DNA of 64,000 bases, taken from assembly GCF_002101675.1 (NCBI RefSeq), contig NZ_LQOY01000040.1:1-64000 (forward strand), read 5' to 3'. Source of the DNA: Mycobacterium gordonae. Its GTDB lineage: Bacteria; Actinomycetota; Actinomycetes; Mycobacteriales; Mycobacteriaceae. The notes under the pieces are model-generated. The model ran no database searches, was not told where the DNA came from, and saw only the letters and a list, made by a program, of their open reading frames with translations. Both the position numbers and the translations under genes were made by a program. This document shows, in pieces, positions 20,159-29,539 of the stretch; positions within the stretch are counted from its first letter, which is position 1, and every line of letters begins with the position of its first letter.

Positions 20159-21619
20159 ATGCCAAGCGCCCCATCCGCCCGGTGGTTGAAATCCGCCGTC
20201 GTGATCTGTGCGTTCGTGCTGGCCCTGGCGTCGGCGCCGCCCGGGACCGCTGACGTCAACGACGCGCCGACGCCGCCCTCTCCCACCGCACCCTGTAATG
20301 CCATCAGCCCCTTCGCATTTCCCTGCGTAGGGACCGGAAAGTTCGCCGACGCGGTCGCCGCGGAATGTCGCCGTGTCGGAGTGACCGACAACCTCTGCCT
20401 GGTTCCATTGGCCGCAAAGGTGACTCAAGCAGCAACGGCGGCCTACCTGCAGTCGTGGGTGCACCGCACCGCGCAATTCCAGTACGCACTCGGAAATTCC
20501 GTTCCGTTCAAGGATGCCCAGTGGATCGGCACCCACAATTCGTTCAACAGTCTCGTCAGCCAGTTCACCCCGTCGCATGCCGACTCCAACCAGCAGCTGT
20601 CGATGCCCCAGCAGATGCAAATCGACGCCCGCAGTATCGAGTTGGACCTCCACTACATCCCGCAAATCGACCAGCTCGGCAATCGCGCGGTGACCGTGTG
20701 TCACGGGCGTGGGCCCGATCAGGCGAACCTCGGCTGCACCACCGAACCGGTGCTGACCAAAGTGCTTCCCGCCATTACGGATTGGCTGAACGCGAATCCA
20801 AATGAAGTCGTGCTGATGCTGATCGAGGACCAACTCAAGGACGCGAAGGCCTACGCCTCAGCGCTCGACACTTTCGAGCGCCAGTTGCGCCGACCCGACG
20901 GCTCCAGCCTGATCTACCATCCCACGCCCGCCGAAATCCTCCCCAACGGTTGCGCCAACTTCCCGCGAACCATCTCGCGCGATGACGTCCGCACCGCCGG
21001 CGCGCAAGTTGTGCTCGTCGGCGACTGCGTGCCGAGTTGGGGGACCACCGTATTCAACTGGGACGGGCAGGAAGTGCAGAGCGGCTCCACCTTCGACTAC
21101 CAGCCCTACCCGAAATGCGATGCCACCTACAGTCAGGCCGTCTACGCGACGAAAATTGTGCGCTACTACGAGGACTCCACCTTCATCTCGGCCCTGATCA
21201 ACCCCAGCCGACCCCCCACCAACCCGGCAGCTCTCACACCGCCGAAAGCGCAGTCGATGACGAACTGCGGCGTCAATCTGTTCGGCTTCGACCAGCTCCT
21301 GCCCGAAGACGGTCGCATCCAGGGAACGCTGTGGAGCTGGGCGCCCGACGAACCGCGCACCAGCGTCGGCAACTGCACGCTGCAAGGCGCGGACGGGCGC
21401 TGGGTGGCAGCGCCGTGCGCGGCGACGCATGCTGCGGGCTGCCAGGACGGGTCCGGCAACTGGCATGTGACCGCGGCCGTAACGTTCGCCAATGCCCCGG
21501 CCGAGTGCACTATGGCTGGCTTCACTTTCGGACTGCCCCGAACCGGTGTGCAGAACTCGAACCTGCATACCGCGGCCGGACCCGCCGGGGGAGCCTGGGT
21601 GAACTACACCATCCCGTGA
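20159..21619 (+). CDS. Secreted PI-PLC-like phosphodiesterase (Rv2075c-like)
   Basis: This 486-residue exported protein has a Sec signal peptide (about 1-31; basic start, hydrophobic core VVICAFVLALASA). The mature part shows the catalytic layout of a PLC-like phosphodiesterase TIM barrel: WIGTHNSFNS (first His), IELDLHYIPQ (acidic metal ligands) and AVTVCHGRG (second His). It also has several cysteines likely to form disulfides, which suits an envelope or secreted location. A Ricin-unrelated C-terminal segment (about 380-486) holds more cysteines. The substrate is unknown; a phosphodiester lipid or sugar is plausible. It diverges from the DUF2563 gene across 253 bp of AT-richer DNA. Confidence 0.85.
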   Translation: MPSAPSARWLKSAVVICAFVLALASAPPGTADVNDAPTPPSPTAPCNAISPFAFPCVGTGKFADAVAAECRRVGVTDNLCLVPLAAKVTQAATAAYLQSWVHRTAQFQYALGNSVPFKDAQWIGTHNSFNSLVSQFTPSHADSNQQLSMPQQMQIDARSIELDLHYIPQIDQLGNRAVTVCHGRGPDQANLGCTTEPVLTKVLPAITDWLNANPNEVVLMLIEDQLKDAKAYASALDTFERQLRRPDGSSLIYHPTPAEILPNGCANFPRTISRDDVRTAGAQVVLVGDCVPSWGTTVFNWDGQEVQSGSTFDYQPYPKCDATYSQAVYATKIVRYYEDSTFISALINPSRPPTNPAALTPPKAQSMTNCGVNLFGFDQLLPEDGRIQGTLWSWAPDEPRTSVGNCTLQGADGRWVAAPCAATHAAGCQDGSGNWHVTAAVTFANAPAECTMAGFTFGLPRTGVQNSNLHTAAGPAGGAWVNYTIP

Positions 21620-21636
21620 ACCGGCGTAGCGAGCTC

Positions 21637-22044
21637 TTAGCCGCGGTCCAGCAGATCTGACGAGCCCAGAACCCGCTCGATCTGGACCTCGATCACCACT
21701 CGTCGAGGGTTGGCGCGTGGTGTCCGGTAGCGCTGGGCATAGCGCAGCTCGGCGTCACGTACGGCGTCCAGCTCTTTGTTCACCGCCGCGCGGCCTTCGA
21801 GGGAAAGCCACCGTGCTCCGTCGACCTGGCTGAGCACGGCCACTCCGGCACGCTCGGCGTTGAGGGCCTTTTGGGAACCGCCGGTGGTGATCACCCGCGC
21901 GATGTGAGTCTTTGGATCAAATGTGAAACCGACCGCCACCACGTGCGGGGAATTGTCAGTGCGCAGCGTGGTCAACATGGCCAAATGGCGTTCGGAGAGG
22001 AACGCCAGCGCATCGTCGGTGAGACGGGTCGTGGTCTTGGCCAT
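21637..22044 (-). CDS. F420-dependent biliverdin reductase-like protein (Rv2074-like)
   Basis: This 135-residue split-barrel protein belongs to the PPOX / flavin-deazaflavin oxidoreductase group. Recognisable segments are [25 protein letters not shown] near the N-terminus and [18 protein letters not shown] in the middle. It is nearly identical in pattern and length to M. tuberculosis Rv2074, which has been reported to reduce biliverdin with F420H2. It lies convergent to the phosphodiesterase gene (17 bp between stops) and 35 bp from the divergent SDR that leads into the cobalamin genes. Confidence 0.9.
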   Translation of the reverse strand: MAKTTTRLTDDALAFLSERHLAMLTTLRTDNSPHVVAVGFTFDPKTHIARVITTGGSQKALNAERAGVAVLSQVDGARWLSLEGRAAVNKELDAVRDAELRYAQRYRTPRANPRRVVIEVQIERVLGSSDLLDRG

Positions 22045-22079
22045 CGCCCTTCACGCTAGCGCAGGTCATAATCACAGCC

Positions 22080-22829
22080 GTGGACGACACCCGCGTTGGT
22101 CCGCTGGTAATTTTCGGCGGTCGCAGCGAGATCGGTATTGAACTCGCGCGACGCCTGGCGCCAGGAGCGATCGTGGTGCTGGCGGCGCGCAACTCCGGAC
22201 AACTCGAGCACCAGAAATCCGTGTTGCTCGCCGCGGGCGCCAAAGCGGTGCACGCCCGGGAATTCGACGCCGACGACGTCGCCTCGCACGGACCACTGGT
22301 CGACGCGCTGATCGCCGAGCACGGTCCCATCGGCACCGCTGTGCTGGCGTTCGGGATCCTTGGCGACCAGAGCCGCGCCGAGCACGACGCCGAGCATGCC
22401 GTGGCCATCGTGCACACCGATTACGTGGCTCAGGTCAGTCTGCTCACACATCTGGCTTCGGCGATGCGCACGGCCGGACAAGGGTCCCTGGTGGTCTTCT
22501 CCTCGGTGGCCGGGGTGCGCGTGCGACGAGCCAATTACGTCTACGGTTCGGCCAAGGCCGGTCTGGACGGTTTCGCCAACGGGTTGGCCGACGCGCTGCA
22601 CGGCAGCGGAGTCCAGTTGTTGATCGCGCGACCGGGATTCGTCATCGGGCGCATGACGGAAGGTATGACGCCGGCGCCGTTGTCCAGCACCCCCGAACAG
22701 GTCGCCGCCGCCACCGCGCGAGCACTCGCCAAAGGTCGACGCAGTGTTTGGATACCGTGGGCGCTGCGGCCGATGTTCTTCACACTGCGACTGCTGCCGC
22801 AGCCCATCTGGCGCAGGATGCCTCGATGA
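22080..22829 (+). CDS. Short-chain dehydrogenase/reductase (Rv2073c-like)
   Basis: This 249-residue SDR has a Rossmann N-terminus and an active-site YVYGSAKAG with the catalytic Tyr and Lys, plus a Ser in VVFSSVAG. The cofactor loop is unusual: FGGRSEIGIELA replaces the classic TGxxxGxG, so cofactor preference cannot be read directly. The GTG start at 22080 is the first in frame. The stop overlaps the cobL start (ATGA), so it is the leading gene of an SDR-cobL-cobM-cobK transcript. A role in cobalamin synthesis is not established, but the coupling is suggestive. Confidence 0.9.
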   Translation: MDDTRVGPLVIFGGRSEIGIELARRLAPGAIVVLAARNSGQLEHQKSVLLAAGAKAVHAREFDADDVASHGPLVDALIAEHGPIGTAVLAFGILGDQSRAEHDAEHAVAIVHTDYVAQVSLLTHLASAMRTAGQGSLVVFSSVAGVRVRRANYVYGSAKAGLDGFANGLADALHGSGVQLLIARPGFVIGRMTEGMTPAPLSSTPEQVAAATARALAKGRRSVWIPWALRPMFFTLRLLPQPIWRRMPR

Positions 22830-23998
22830 TCATCGTGGTCGGCATCGGCGCCGACGGCGTCCCAGGGCTCTCCGCGGCATCAAGAAACGAACTACAAAGC
22901 GCCACAGTCATATACGGATCGAAGCGGCAACTCGACCTCGTCGGCGACACCGTTGCAGCGCCGCGACGGCAGTGGCCGTCGCCGATGCTGCCCGCACTAC
23001 AGGCGCTGCCGGCCGACGGCCCGGACATCCACATCGTGGCCAGCGGCGACCCCTTGCTGCATGGCATCGGCGGCACGCTGGTCCGGCTGTTCGGCGCAGC
23101 GAAGGTCCGTATCCTGCCACATGTTTCGTCGGTCACCCTGGCCTGCGCCCGGATGGGCTGGAACGTTCACGAGACTGAGGTCATCAGTCTGGTCACGGCT
23201 GAGCCGCACGCCGCGATCCGCCGCGGTGGCCAGGCGATCGTGCTGGCCCGCGACAAGAACACACCCAAAACGCTGGCGGCGGCGCTGGACGCTTACGGAC
23301 GCGGTGACTCGGAGTTCACCGTGCTCGAACTGCTCGGCGCTGCGAACGAGCGCCGCCGCGATGGCACCGCACGGCGCTGGGCGCACACGGCGCCCGCGGA
23401 CGTCGATGACCTCAACGTCATGGCAATCCGCTACCTGCCCGACGACCGTGCGGCATCGTTGCCGGATGACTCGTTTGTTCACGACGGGCAGATCACCAAG
23501 CACGGCGTCCGGGCCGTGACGCTGGCCGTGCTGAATCCGCGGCCGGGACAGCGATTGTGGGATGTCGGCGCGGGGTCAGGCAGCATCGCCGTCGAGTGGT
23601 GCCGCAGCGCGCCCGGCTGCACCGCAGTGGCGTTTGAACTCGACGAGCGGCGCCGGCTCAACATCGGATTCAATGCCGCCGCCAGCGGTGTCAGCGTCGA
23701 CGTGCGCGGCGCAGCGCCCGAGCAGTTCACCGGAGCGGCGCACCCGTCGGCGATCTTCGTCGGCGGCGGTGTGACCCACCCCGGACTGCTGGATGCTTGC
23801 CTGGATCACCTGCCCGCAGGTGGCCGCCTGGTAACCAACGCGGTCACGGCCGAATCCGAAGCGGTGCTGGCGCATCATTATTCGCTACGCGGAGGCGAGC
23901 TCCGGCGTCTGCAGCATTACCAGGGCGAACCGCTGGGCGGCTTTACCGGCTGGCGCCCGCAGTACCCTGTGACGCAGTGGTCGGTGACCAAGCAGTGA
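22826..23998 (+). CDS. cobL: Precorrin-6Y C5,15-methyltransferase (decarboxylating)
   Basis: This 390-residue bifunctional enzyme of the aerobic cobalamin pathway methylates C5 and C15 of dihydro-precorrin-6 and removes the C12 acetate carboxyl. Residues 1-200 form the CbiE-like methyltransferase (start MIIVVGIGADGVPGL). Residues about 205-390 form the CbiT-like part with the SAM motif LWDVGAGSGSIAVEW. The start at 22826 overlaps the SDR stop by four bases, and the stop overlaps the cobM start by four bases. The length equals the M. tuberculosis enzyme. Confidence 0.97.
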   Translation: MIIVVGIGADGVPGLSAASRNELQSATVIYGSKRQLDLVGDTVAAPRRQWPSPMLPALQALPADGPDIHIVASGDPLLHGIGGTLVRLFGAAKVRILPHVSSVTLACARMGWNVHETEVISLVTAEPHAAIRRGGQAIVLARDKNTPKTLAAALDAYGRGDSEFTVLELLGAANERRRDGTARRWAHTAPADVDDLNVMAIRYLPDDRAASLPDDSFVHDGQITKHGVRAVTLAVLNPRPGQRLWDVGAGSGSIAVEWCRSAPGCTAVAFELDERRRLNIGFNAAASGVSVDVRGAAPEQFTGAAHPSAIFVGGGVTHPGLLDACLDHLPAGGRLVTNAVTAESEAVLAHHYSLRGGELRRLQHYQGEPLGGFTGWRPQYPVTQWSVTKQ

Positions 23999-24750
23999 CG
24001 GTCTACTTCATCGGCGCCGGCCCCGGCGCCGCCGACCTGATCACGGTGCGTGGCCAACGGCTCCTGCAGCAATGTCCGGTGTGTCTGTACGCGGGCTCCA
24101 TCATGCCCAAAGATCTTCTGGGGCAATGCCCTGCTGATGCGAAAATCGTCGATACCGGCCCCCTGACGCTCGATCAGATCATCGGCGAGATTACGGAGGC
24201 CGATGCGGCCGGCCACGACGTGGCGCGGTTACACTCCGGTGACCCGTCGCTCTACAGCGCACTCGCGGAACAGTGCCGGCGCCTCGACGCAGCGGGGATC
24301 GGCTACGAGATCGTGCCGGGGGTACCGGCTTTCGCCGCGGCCGCCGCCGCGCTCAAGCGGGAACTCACCGTCCCCGGGGTGGCACAGACCGTCACCCTGA
24401 CCAGGGTGTCGACGCTGTCCACCGCCATGCCGCCCGGCGAAGAGCTCACCGCGCTCGCCCAGTCCGGCGCCACCCTCGTTCTACACCTCGCCGCGGCACA
24501 GATCGACCACATCGTTCCGCAGTTGCTCACCGGCGGCTACCAGCCCGAAACGCCCACGGCGGTAGTCGCTTTCGCTAGCTGGCCGCAAGAGATCGTGCTG
24601 CGCGGCACATTGGCCGACATCGCCGGGCAGATGCACGAAGCCGGTGTCACCAAGACGGCCGTCATCATCGTCGGCGACGTGCTGGGCGCCGAAGGCTTCA
24701 CCGACAGTTATCTGTACTCGATGGCTCGGCGCCGGGGAGGCGCACACTGA
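23995..24750 (+). CDS. cobM: Precorrin-4 C11-methyltransferase
   Basis: This 251-residue tetrapyrrole methylase begins with VYFIGAGPGAADLITVRG and carries the SAM-binding VARLHSGDPSLYSALAEQ segment. It transfers a methyl group from SAM to C11 of precorrin-4. The GTG at 23995 overlaps the cobL stop (GTGA), and the stop shares one base with the cobK start (TGATG). Tight overlaps on both sides imply a single translationally coupled cobL-cobM-cobK unit. Confidence 0.97.
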   Translation: MTVYFIGAGPGAADLITVRGQRLLQQCPVCLYAGSIMPKDLLGQCPADAKIVDTGPLTLDQIIGEITEADAAGHDVARLHSGDPSLYSALAEQCRRLDAAGIGYEIVPGVPAFAAAAAALKRELTVPGVAQTVTLTRVSTLSTAMPPGEELTALAQSGATLVLHLAAAQIDHIVPQLLTGGYQPETPTAVVAFASWPQEIVLRGTLADIAGQMHEAGVTKTAVIIVGDVLGAEGFTDSYLYSMARRRGGAH

Positions 24751-25475
24751 TGAGGGTGCTGCTGCTCGGCGGTACCGCAGAGGGGCGGGCATTGGCGAAA
24801 GAGCTGCACCCGCAAGTCGACATTGTCAGCTCGCTGGCCGGCCGGGTGCCCGACCCCGCACTGCCGGTGGGGCCGGTACGGATCGGTGGATTCGGTGGCG
24901 TCGACGGTTTGCGCCGGTGGTTGCGCGACGAACACATCGACGCCGTCGTCGACGCCACCCATCCGTTCGCGGCCACCATGACCGCGCACGCCGCGCAGGT
25001 CTGCGCCGAGCTGCAGATTCCGCATCTGGTGCTGGCCCGCCCGGCTTGGGATCCCGGCTCGGCCACCATCGTCACATCGGACGACGAAGCAGCGCAAGAG
25101 GTCGCAGAGCAACGATATTCCCGTGTTTTCCTCACGACTGGCCGGTCCGGTGTCGCCGCGTTCCTCGGCAGCGACGCGTGGTTTTTGATCCGCGCCGTCA
25201 CGGCGCCCGACGACGCTCTGCTGCCCCGTCACCATCGACTGCTGCTCTCGCGCGGGCCATATCGCTACGACGACGAACTGAGGCTTCTCGCCGAACACCG
25301 CGTCGACGCGCTGGTGACCAAGAACAGCGGCGGAGAGATGACCCGCGGCAAGGTGGATGCTGCCGCAGCACTTGATATTCCCGTGATCATGGTGTCGCGT
25401 CCGCCGCTACCGGAGGGCGTCAGGACGGCCGACTCGGTCGCAGCCGCAGCGCGTTGGGTCGCCGGCCAGCGGTAA
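24750..25475 (+). CDS. cobK: Precorrin-6A reductase
   Basis: This 241-residue enzyme reduces precorrin-6A to dihydro-precorrin-6 (precorrin-6B) with NADPH. Signature segments are RVLLLGGTAEGRALA at the N-terminus, DAVVDATHPFA and the C-terminal TKNSGGEMTRGKVDAA. It closes the plus-strand cob unit. The convergent cobIJ gene ends 36 bp away. In M. tuberculosis I recall sigC, blaC and Rv2067c lying in this interval; none is present. Confidence 0.96.
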   Translation: MRVLLLGGTAEGRALAKELHPQVDIVSSLAGRVPDPALPVGPVRIGGFGGVDGLRRWLRDEHIDAVVDATHPFAATMTAHAAQVCAELQIPHLVLARPAWDPGSATIVTSDDEAAQEVAEQRYSRVFLTTGRSGVAAFLGSDAWFLIRAVTAPDDALLPRHHRLLLSRGPYRYDDELRLLAEHRVDALVTKNSGGEMTRGKVDAAAALDIPVIMVSRPPLPEGVRTADSVAAAARWVAGQR

Positions 25476-25511
25476 CGGGCGACTGGCGCCGCTGCCAAAC
25501 CTTGTCAAACC

Positions 25512-26978
25512 TCAACCCGGATAGCGTCGCGGCGTGAACACCCGATCACCGGAATCGGTTGTGTGCCATTGTGTTTGGGACGAACCGATGATCAGCAAGC
25601 AACGCATGTCAACGTCGGCGGGGTCCAGGTCGGCCAACCGCACCACCCGCACCTGCTCATCCGGAGCGGACACATTGCGGCCGATCACCACCGGTGTGCC
25701 CGGTTCGCGATGGGCCAGCAGCAGATCACGCATGGCGCCCACCTGCCAGGTCCGTGACTTCGAGGCCGGGTTGTAAATGGCCAGCACCAGATCGGCGGCC
25801 GCCGCGGCCGCCAGACGCGCAGCGATGACGTCCCAGGGCTTGAGCCGGTCTGACAGGGAAATCACCGCATAGTCATGTCCCAGCGGCGCGCCCACCCGAC
25901 TGGCCACCGCCTGGGCGGCGGTCATCGCCGGAATCACCCGGACCCGCACATCCGGCCACTGTTTGGCTTCCTCCAGCACCGCGGTGGCCATCGCGAACAC
26001 GCCCGGGTCACCCGATGACACCACTGCCACCGCGTGCCCCTGCTCGGCCAGCGAACAGGCCAGCCGGGCACGGGCCGGTTCGTCGGTGTTGTCGCTGGCG
26101 TGACGGCGCTGTCCTTCGCGCACGGGAACCCGGCTCAAATACCCGTCGTAGCCGATGAGGTCGGTGGCCGCGGCCAGCTCACGCCGGCTCTGCGGTGTCA
26201 TCCACTCGGTGGCGCCGGGCCCCAGGCCAACCACGGCGACCGTCCCGGCGACCCCCGATCGGCGCCTGCCACCCGGCAGCATCGCCAGGGAGAAGTAAGG
26301 CACACCGGTCTCGTCGACGTCAGCGGCGGGCAGTACGCGTTGGCCAGGGGTGCTCGCGCGCTCCACATAGAACGTCTCATCGAGCTGCCCCGAAGCCGAA
26401 AGCGCTTCCCGCACATTGCGATAGGAGCGGCCAAGTTTGAGGATCACCGCGGCGTCGGCATCGGCGAGCCGGCGGGTCAGTTCGGCTACCGGCAGCGTGC
26501 CCGGCAACACCGAGAGCACCTCGTCGCCGGCCACCAGGGGAGTGGCGACGGCAGCTGAGGCGGCGCTCACCGACGTCACGCCCGGCACGATCACGGCATT
26601 GAACCGTTCCGTCAAACGGGTGTGCAGATGCATGTAGGAGCTGTAGAACAGCGGGTCGCCCTCGGCCAGCAGTGCCACGTTGCGACCGGCGGCCAGGTGT
26701 GCGGCGATCCGTTCGGTGGCCGCGACGTAGAAGTCCTCCAGCGCGCCGGCATAACCGCCGGGATGGTCGGTCGTCTCGGTGGTCACCGGATACACCAGGT
26801 GCTCCTCGATCTGACCGGGCCGCAGGTACGGTTCGGCGATACCGCGCGCGATGCTGCGACCGTGGCGGGCGCTGTGGTAAGCCACCACGTCCGCTTCGCC
26901 GATGAGCCGGGCGGCCTTGACGGTCACCAGCTCCGGATCGCCGGGACCCAACCCGACCCCCCATAACGTCCCCGTCAT
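25512..26978 (-). CDS. cobIJ: Fused precorrin-2 C20- / precorrin-3B C17-methyltransferase CobIJ
   Basis: This 488-residue fusion contains two complete tetrapyrrole methylase domains. CobI spans residues about 3-240 (start [37 protein letters not shown]). CobJ spans about 243-488 (start [44 protein letters not shown]). CobI methylates C20 of precorrin-2; CobJ methylates C17 with ring contraction. The fusion is the normal mycobacterial arrangement. The start overlaps the cobH stop by four bases. Confidence 0.96.
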   Translation of the reverse strand: MTGTLWGVGLGPGDPELVTVKAARLIGEADVVAYHSARHGRSIARGIAEPYLRPGQIEEHLVYPVTTETTDHPGGYAGALEDFYVAATERIAAHLAAGRNVALLAEGDPLFYSSYMHLHTRLTERFNAVIVPGVTSVSAASAAVATPLVAGDEVLSVLPGTLPVAELTRRLADADAAVILKLGRSYRNVREALSASGQLDETFYVERASTPGQRVLPAADVDETGVPYFSLAMLPGGRRRSGVAGTVAVVGLGPGATEWMTPQSRRELAAATDLIGYDGYLSRVPVREGQRRHASDNTDEPARARLACSLAEQGHAVAVVSSGDPGVFAMATAVLEEAKQWPDVRVRVIPAMTAAQAVASRVGAPLGHDYAVISLSDRLKPWDVIAARLAAAAAADLVLAIYNPASKSRTWQVGAMRDLLLAHREPGTPVVIGRNVSAPDEQVRVVRLADLDPADVDMRCLLIIGSSQTQWHTTDSGDRVFTPRRYPG

Positions 26979-27601
26979 TCGCGTTCGGTCGCTATCGCGT
27001 TGACGGCCGCGGCGGCCATGGCGCTGCCTCCGCGCCGGCCCTGCACGAGCAGATAGGCCATCCCGCGCGGGCGCGCGATGAGTTCCTGCTTGGACTGCGC
27101 GGAGCCCACGAAACCGACCGGCCCACCCAGCACGGCGGCGGGCGGCGCAACGCCATCGTCGACAAGCTCCAGCAGGCGGAACAGCGCCGTCGGAGCGTTG
27201 CCGATGGCGACGACGGCGCCATCCAATTCATCGGCCCATACATCGATGGCGGCGGCCGATCGGGTGGTCCCCTGCTCGCTCGCCAACCTGGCCGCGCGCG
27301 GATCGGCGACCAGCGACACCACTTCGTTGCCGACCGGCAGCCGCGCCTTGGTGATGCCGGCCGCCACCATCGACGAGTCGCATAACACCGGCGCACCCGC
27401 GCACAGCGCGGCTCGGGCCCGGGTGACGACGTCGTCGGTGTAGGCCACGTGGTCCGCGACGTCGACTTGACCGCAGGTGTGGATCAGGCGGACCACCACA
27501 CGTTCGATGTCGGCGGGAAATCGGCTGAGGTCGGCTTCGGCGCGGATGGTCGCGAACGACTGCCGGTAGATCTCCGCCGCATCGCGGATGTAGTCGAGCA
27601 C
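26975..27601 (-). CDS. cobH: Precorrin-8X methylmutase
   Basis: This 208-residue enzyme moves the C11 methyl group of precorrin-8X to C12, forming hydrogenobyrinate. The catalytic His lies in [15 protein letters not shown]. Other family segments are [10 protein letters not shown] and the glycine-rich [16 protein letters not shown]. It starts at a GTG nine bases after the cobG stop and overlaps cobIJ, so cobG-cobH-cobIJ is one operon. Confidence 0.97.
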   Translation of the reverse strand: MLDYIRDAAEIYRQSFATIRAEADLSRFPADIERVVVRLIHTCGQVDVADHVAYTDDVVTRARAALCAGAPVLCDSSMVAAGITKARLPVGNEVVSLVADPRAARLASEQGTTRSAAAIDVWADELDGAVVAIGNAPTALFRLLELVDDGVAPPAAVLGGPVGFVGSAQSKQELIARPRGMAYLLVQGRRGGSAMAAAAVNAIATERE

Positions 27602-27610
27602 CCGCTCACC

Positions 27611-28702
27611 TTAAGACCTCAGCAGCCGGTAACCCGTGCCGGTCGCGACCAGTACCTCACCGTCCACCGGGCTGCCGCATGCCCGCTCGCACCCGACGAA
27701 GTGCCGGTGCACCGGGTGACCGCCGTCCAGTGCCTGCGCGGCATCTGCCCGCACGTCGGCGGCGGAGTGGGCGCAGCCGGGGCTACCGGTGCACGCGCTG
27801 ACGGCCAGCCAGGGGGAGTTGTCGTCGAAGATCAGACCCAGTGGCGCCAGCACCCGCAGCGCGGTGTCGGCTACTTCCTCACTGAGATCGCACACCAGCA
27901 CCGACCGCCATGGCGTGATGACCAGCGGTACCTCGATCGCGGCCAGGAATTCGGCGACACGGGCGGGCAGGATTCCGAGCGGCACGGCCGCCCCCAGGGT
28001 GACCCGGCCGTCGTCCTGCGGTATCCAGCCCACTGGTGCCCGCCCGGCCGGGGGCAGGGCGGCACCGCGAAGGGCGCCCGGCACCAAATCGTCGAAGTTG
28101 CTCAATTCACCTACCCGCCAGGCTTTTCCCCGGACGTCAAGGAAGCGCAGTGCCACACCGACCAGGCTCTGACAGACATCGGTGACCCGAATGCCGGTGC
28201 TGTGCCCGGCCAACAGCAACGCCGGGCCGTCGGCGAACATGTGCACCCCGACATCGGCGTGCAGACCCGAGACGTCACCGCGGCCGTCGTCAAGGCTGAA
28301 CCAGAACCGACCACCCAGCTCGGCCAGCCGGGGTTCGGCACAGATCGCCGCGTCCAGTTCGGCGACCCAGGGTCGCACGTCGACGTTGCCTCCCACGCGC
28401 CCCGACAGCGGCGACGCAACGATGTTGCGGACGCGTTCGTGGGTGACCGACGGCAGCAGTCCGGCCGCGGCGACGGTCTCGGCGACGCGCACCACATCGG
28501 TGACCGCTCGCAACTGCACGTTGCCCCGGCCGGTGAGCTCCAACGTCGCCGACGCGAACTCGCTTGAGATGCTCGCCAACGTAACCAACTGGGCGGCGGT
28601 GAGCATGCCGCCCGGCACCCGAACCCGTACCAGCGGGCCATCGGCGGCCTCATGCACCTGCAACGCGCCGGGACAGGCGTCGGTGTCGCGGATTCTGGCC
28701 AC
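27611..28702 (-). CDS. cobG: Precorrin-3B synthase (oxygen-dependent)
   Basis: This 363-residue protein is related to sulfite and nitrite reductases. It has ferredoxin-like repeats with LELTGRGNVQLR and C-terminal cysteines for an Fe-S cluster (CTGSPGCAHS and GCERACGSP). In the aerobic pathway it hydroxylates C20 of precorrin-3A and forms the gamma-lactone, using O2. Its presence marks the aerobic route. It is the first gene of the minus-strand cob operon, with a GTG start. I looked for a cobalamin riboswitch upstream; the 59 bp to the divergent hydrolase gene is too short for one. Confidence 0.95.
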   Translation of the reverse strand: MARIRDTDACPGALQVHEAADGPLVRVRVPGGMLTAAQLVTLASISSEFASATLELTGRGNVQLRAVTDVVRVAETVAAAGLLPSVTHERVRNIVASPLSGRVGGNVDVRPWVAELDAAICAEPRLAELGGRFWFSLDDGRGDVSGLHADVGVHMFADGPALLLAGHSTGIRVTDVCQSLVGVALRFLDVRGKAWRVGELSNFDDLVPGALRGAALPPAGRAPVGWIPQDDGRVTLGAAVPLGILPARVAEFLAAIEVPLVITPWRSVLVCDLSEEVADTALRVLAPLGLIFDDNSPWLAVSACTGSPGCAHSAADVRADAAQALDGGHPVHRHFVGCERACGSPVDGEVLVATGTGYRLLRS

Positions 28703-28761
28703 CTGCCCAGGTTACTGACTCGGAAGCGGCCTCGGGGCCGCCGGCATGAACGCCCGAGGGT

Positions 28762-29472
28762 TTGACGACACGCCCCGCGGGCACACCGGTGCCTGTGCAA
28801 ACGGTGGAGTACGCCCCAGGTCGGCTGGCCGATGTCTTCGGCGATCCAGCGCAACCGACCATCCTGCTGTGGCATGGCATGCAAAGCAACGCCCGCGCCG
28901 CCGTCCGGCCGCTGGCCGCGATGCTGTCCGGTTACGGCGCCGCTGTGGTCGTGCCGGACTGGGATTCCCATGCTCACGACGGCGGGCGCGCCGACCTGCT
29001 GCGATCGGTCGACTTCACCCGCGAACGGGCATCCGGCGCGATCGTGCTCGCTGGATGGTCACTGGGCGGCGCCGCCGCGGCGGGCCTGACCCTGGATGCG
29101 CAGCGCCACAAAGTGAAGATGGCGCATACCGTGTGCCTCGCCGGAGCTTTCATGGCCGACGACCCAATTTCCGGACGACCCCTGACGGAACTGCTGTCGG
29201 CGGCCCGCGTCGGCGCGCCGTTCACCTTGTTGCACGGGCTGGCTGATGACGTGGTCCCGATCAGTGCCAGTAGGAGGTTCGCCGCGGCGCTGGAGAATGT
29301 GAGCTGGCCGGTGGACTTGGTGGGACTGGCAGCCGATCACGGAACCATCGCCGGTGCCGAGTATGACGCCGCCGCCGATCGTTACGTACCGGGTGACGGT
29401 GACGAGGCCCGACTAGTGGCCGGGGAGGTCGCGGCGCGCATTGCAGTGCTGGCCCGCCCGGAAATTCAGTAG
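28762..29472 (+). CDS. Alpha/beta-hydrolase fold protein
   Basis: This 236-residue cytosolic protein has the nucleophile elbow GWSLGG (Ser100), an acidic residue in HGLADDVVP and a His in AADHG, giving a complete catalytic triad in the expected order. An oxyanion segment LLWHGM lies near residue 37. I report the TTG start at 28762; a GTG at 28789 is equally possible, and no clear Shine-Dalgarno separates them. The substrate is unknown. It opens the non-cobalamin block that separates cobG from cobN. Confidence 0.8.
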   Translation: MTTRPAGTPVPVQTVEYAPGRLADVFGDPAQPTILLWHGMQSNARAAVRPLAAMLSGYGAAVVVPDWDSHAHDGGRADLLRSVDFTRERASGAIVLAGWSLGGAAAAGLTLDAQRHKVKMAHTVCLAGAFMADDPISGRPLTELLSAARVGAPFTLLHGLADDVVPISASRRFAAALENVSWPVDLVGLAADHGTIAGAEYDAAADRYVPGDGDEARLVAGEVAARIAVLARPEIQ

Positions 29473-29539
29473 TCGACTACTCTAAGCGCCCGCCCCGCTC
29501 CGCAGCAGACTTCTAGGCAGTCCGACGAAGGAGTCTGCG

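Noticed and set aside
28703..28790. Cobalamin riboswitch upstream of cobG or cobL
   Set aside because: Gaps are too short and no B12-box-like sequence was seen; cobL itself overlaps the SDR.
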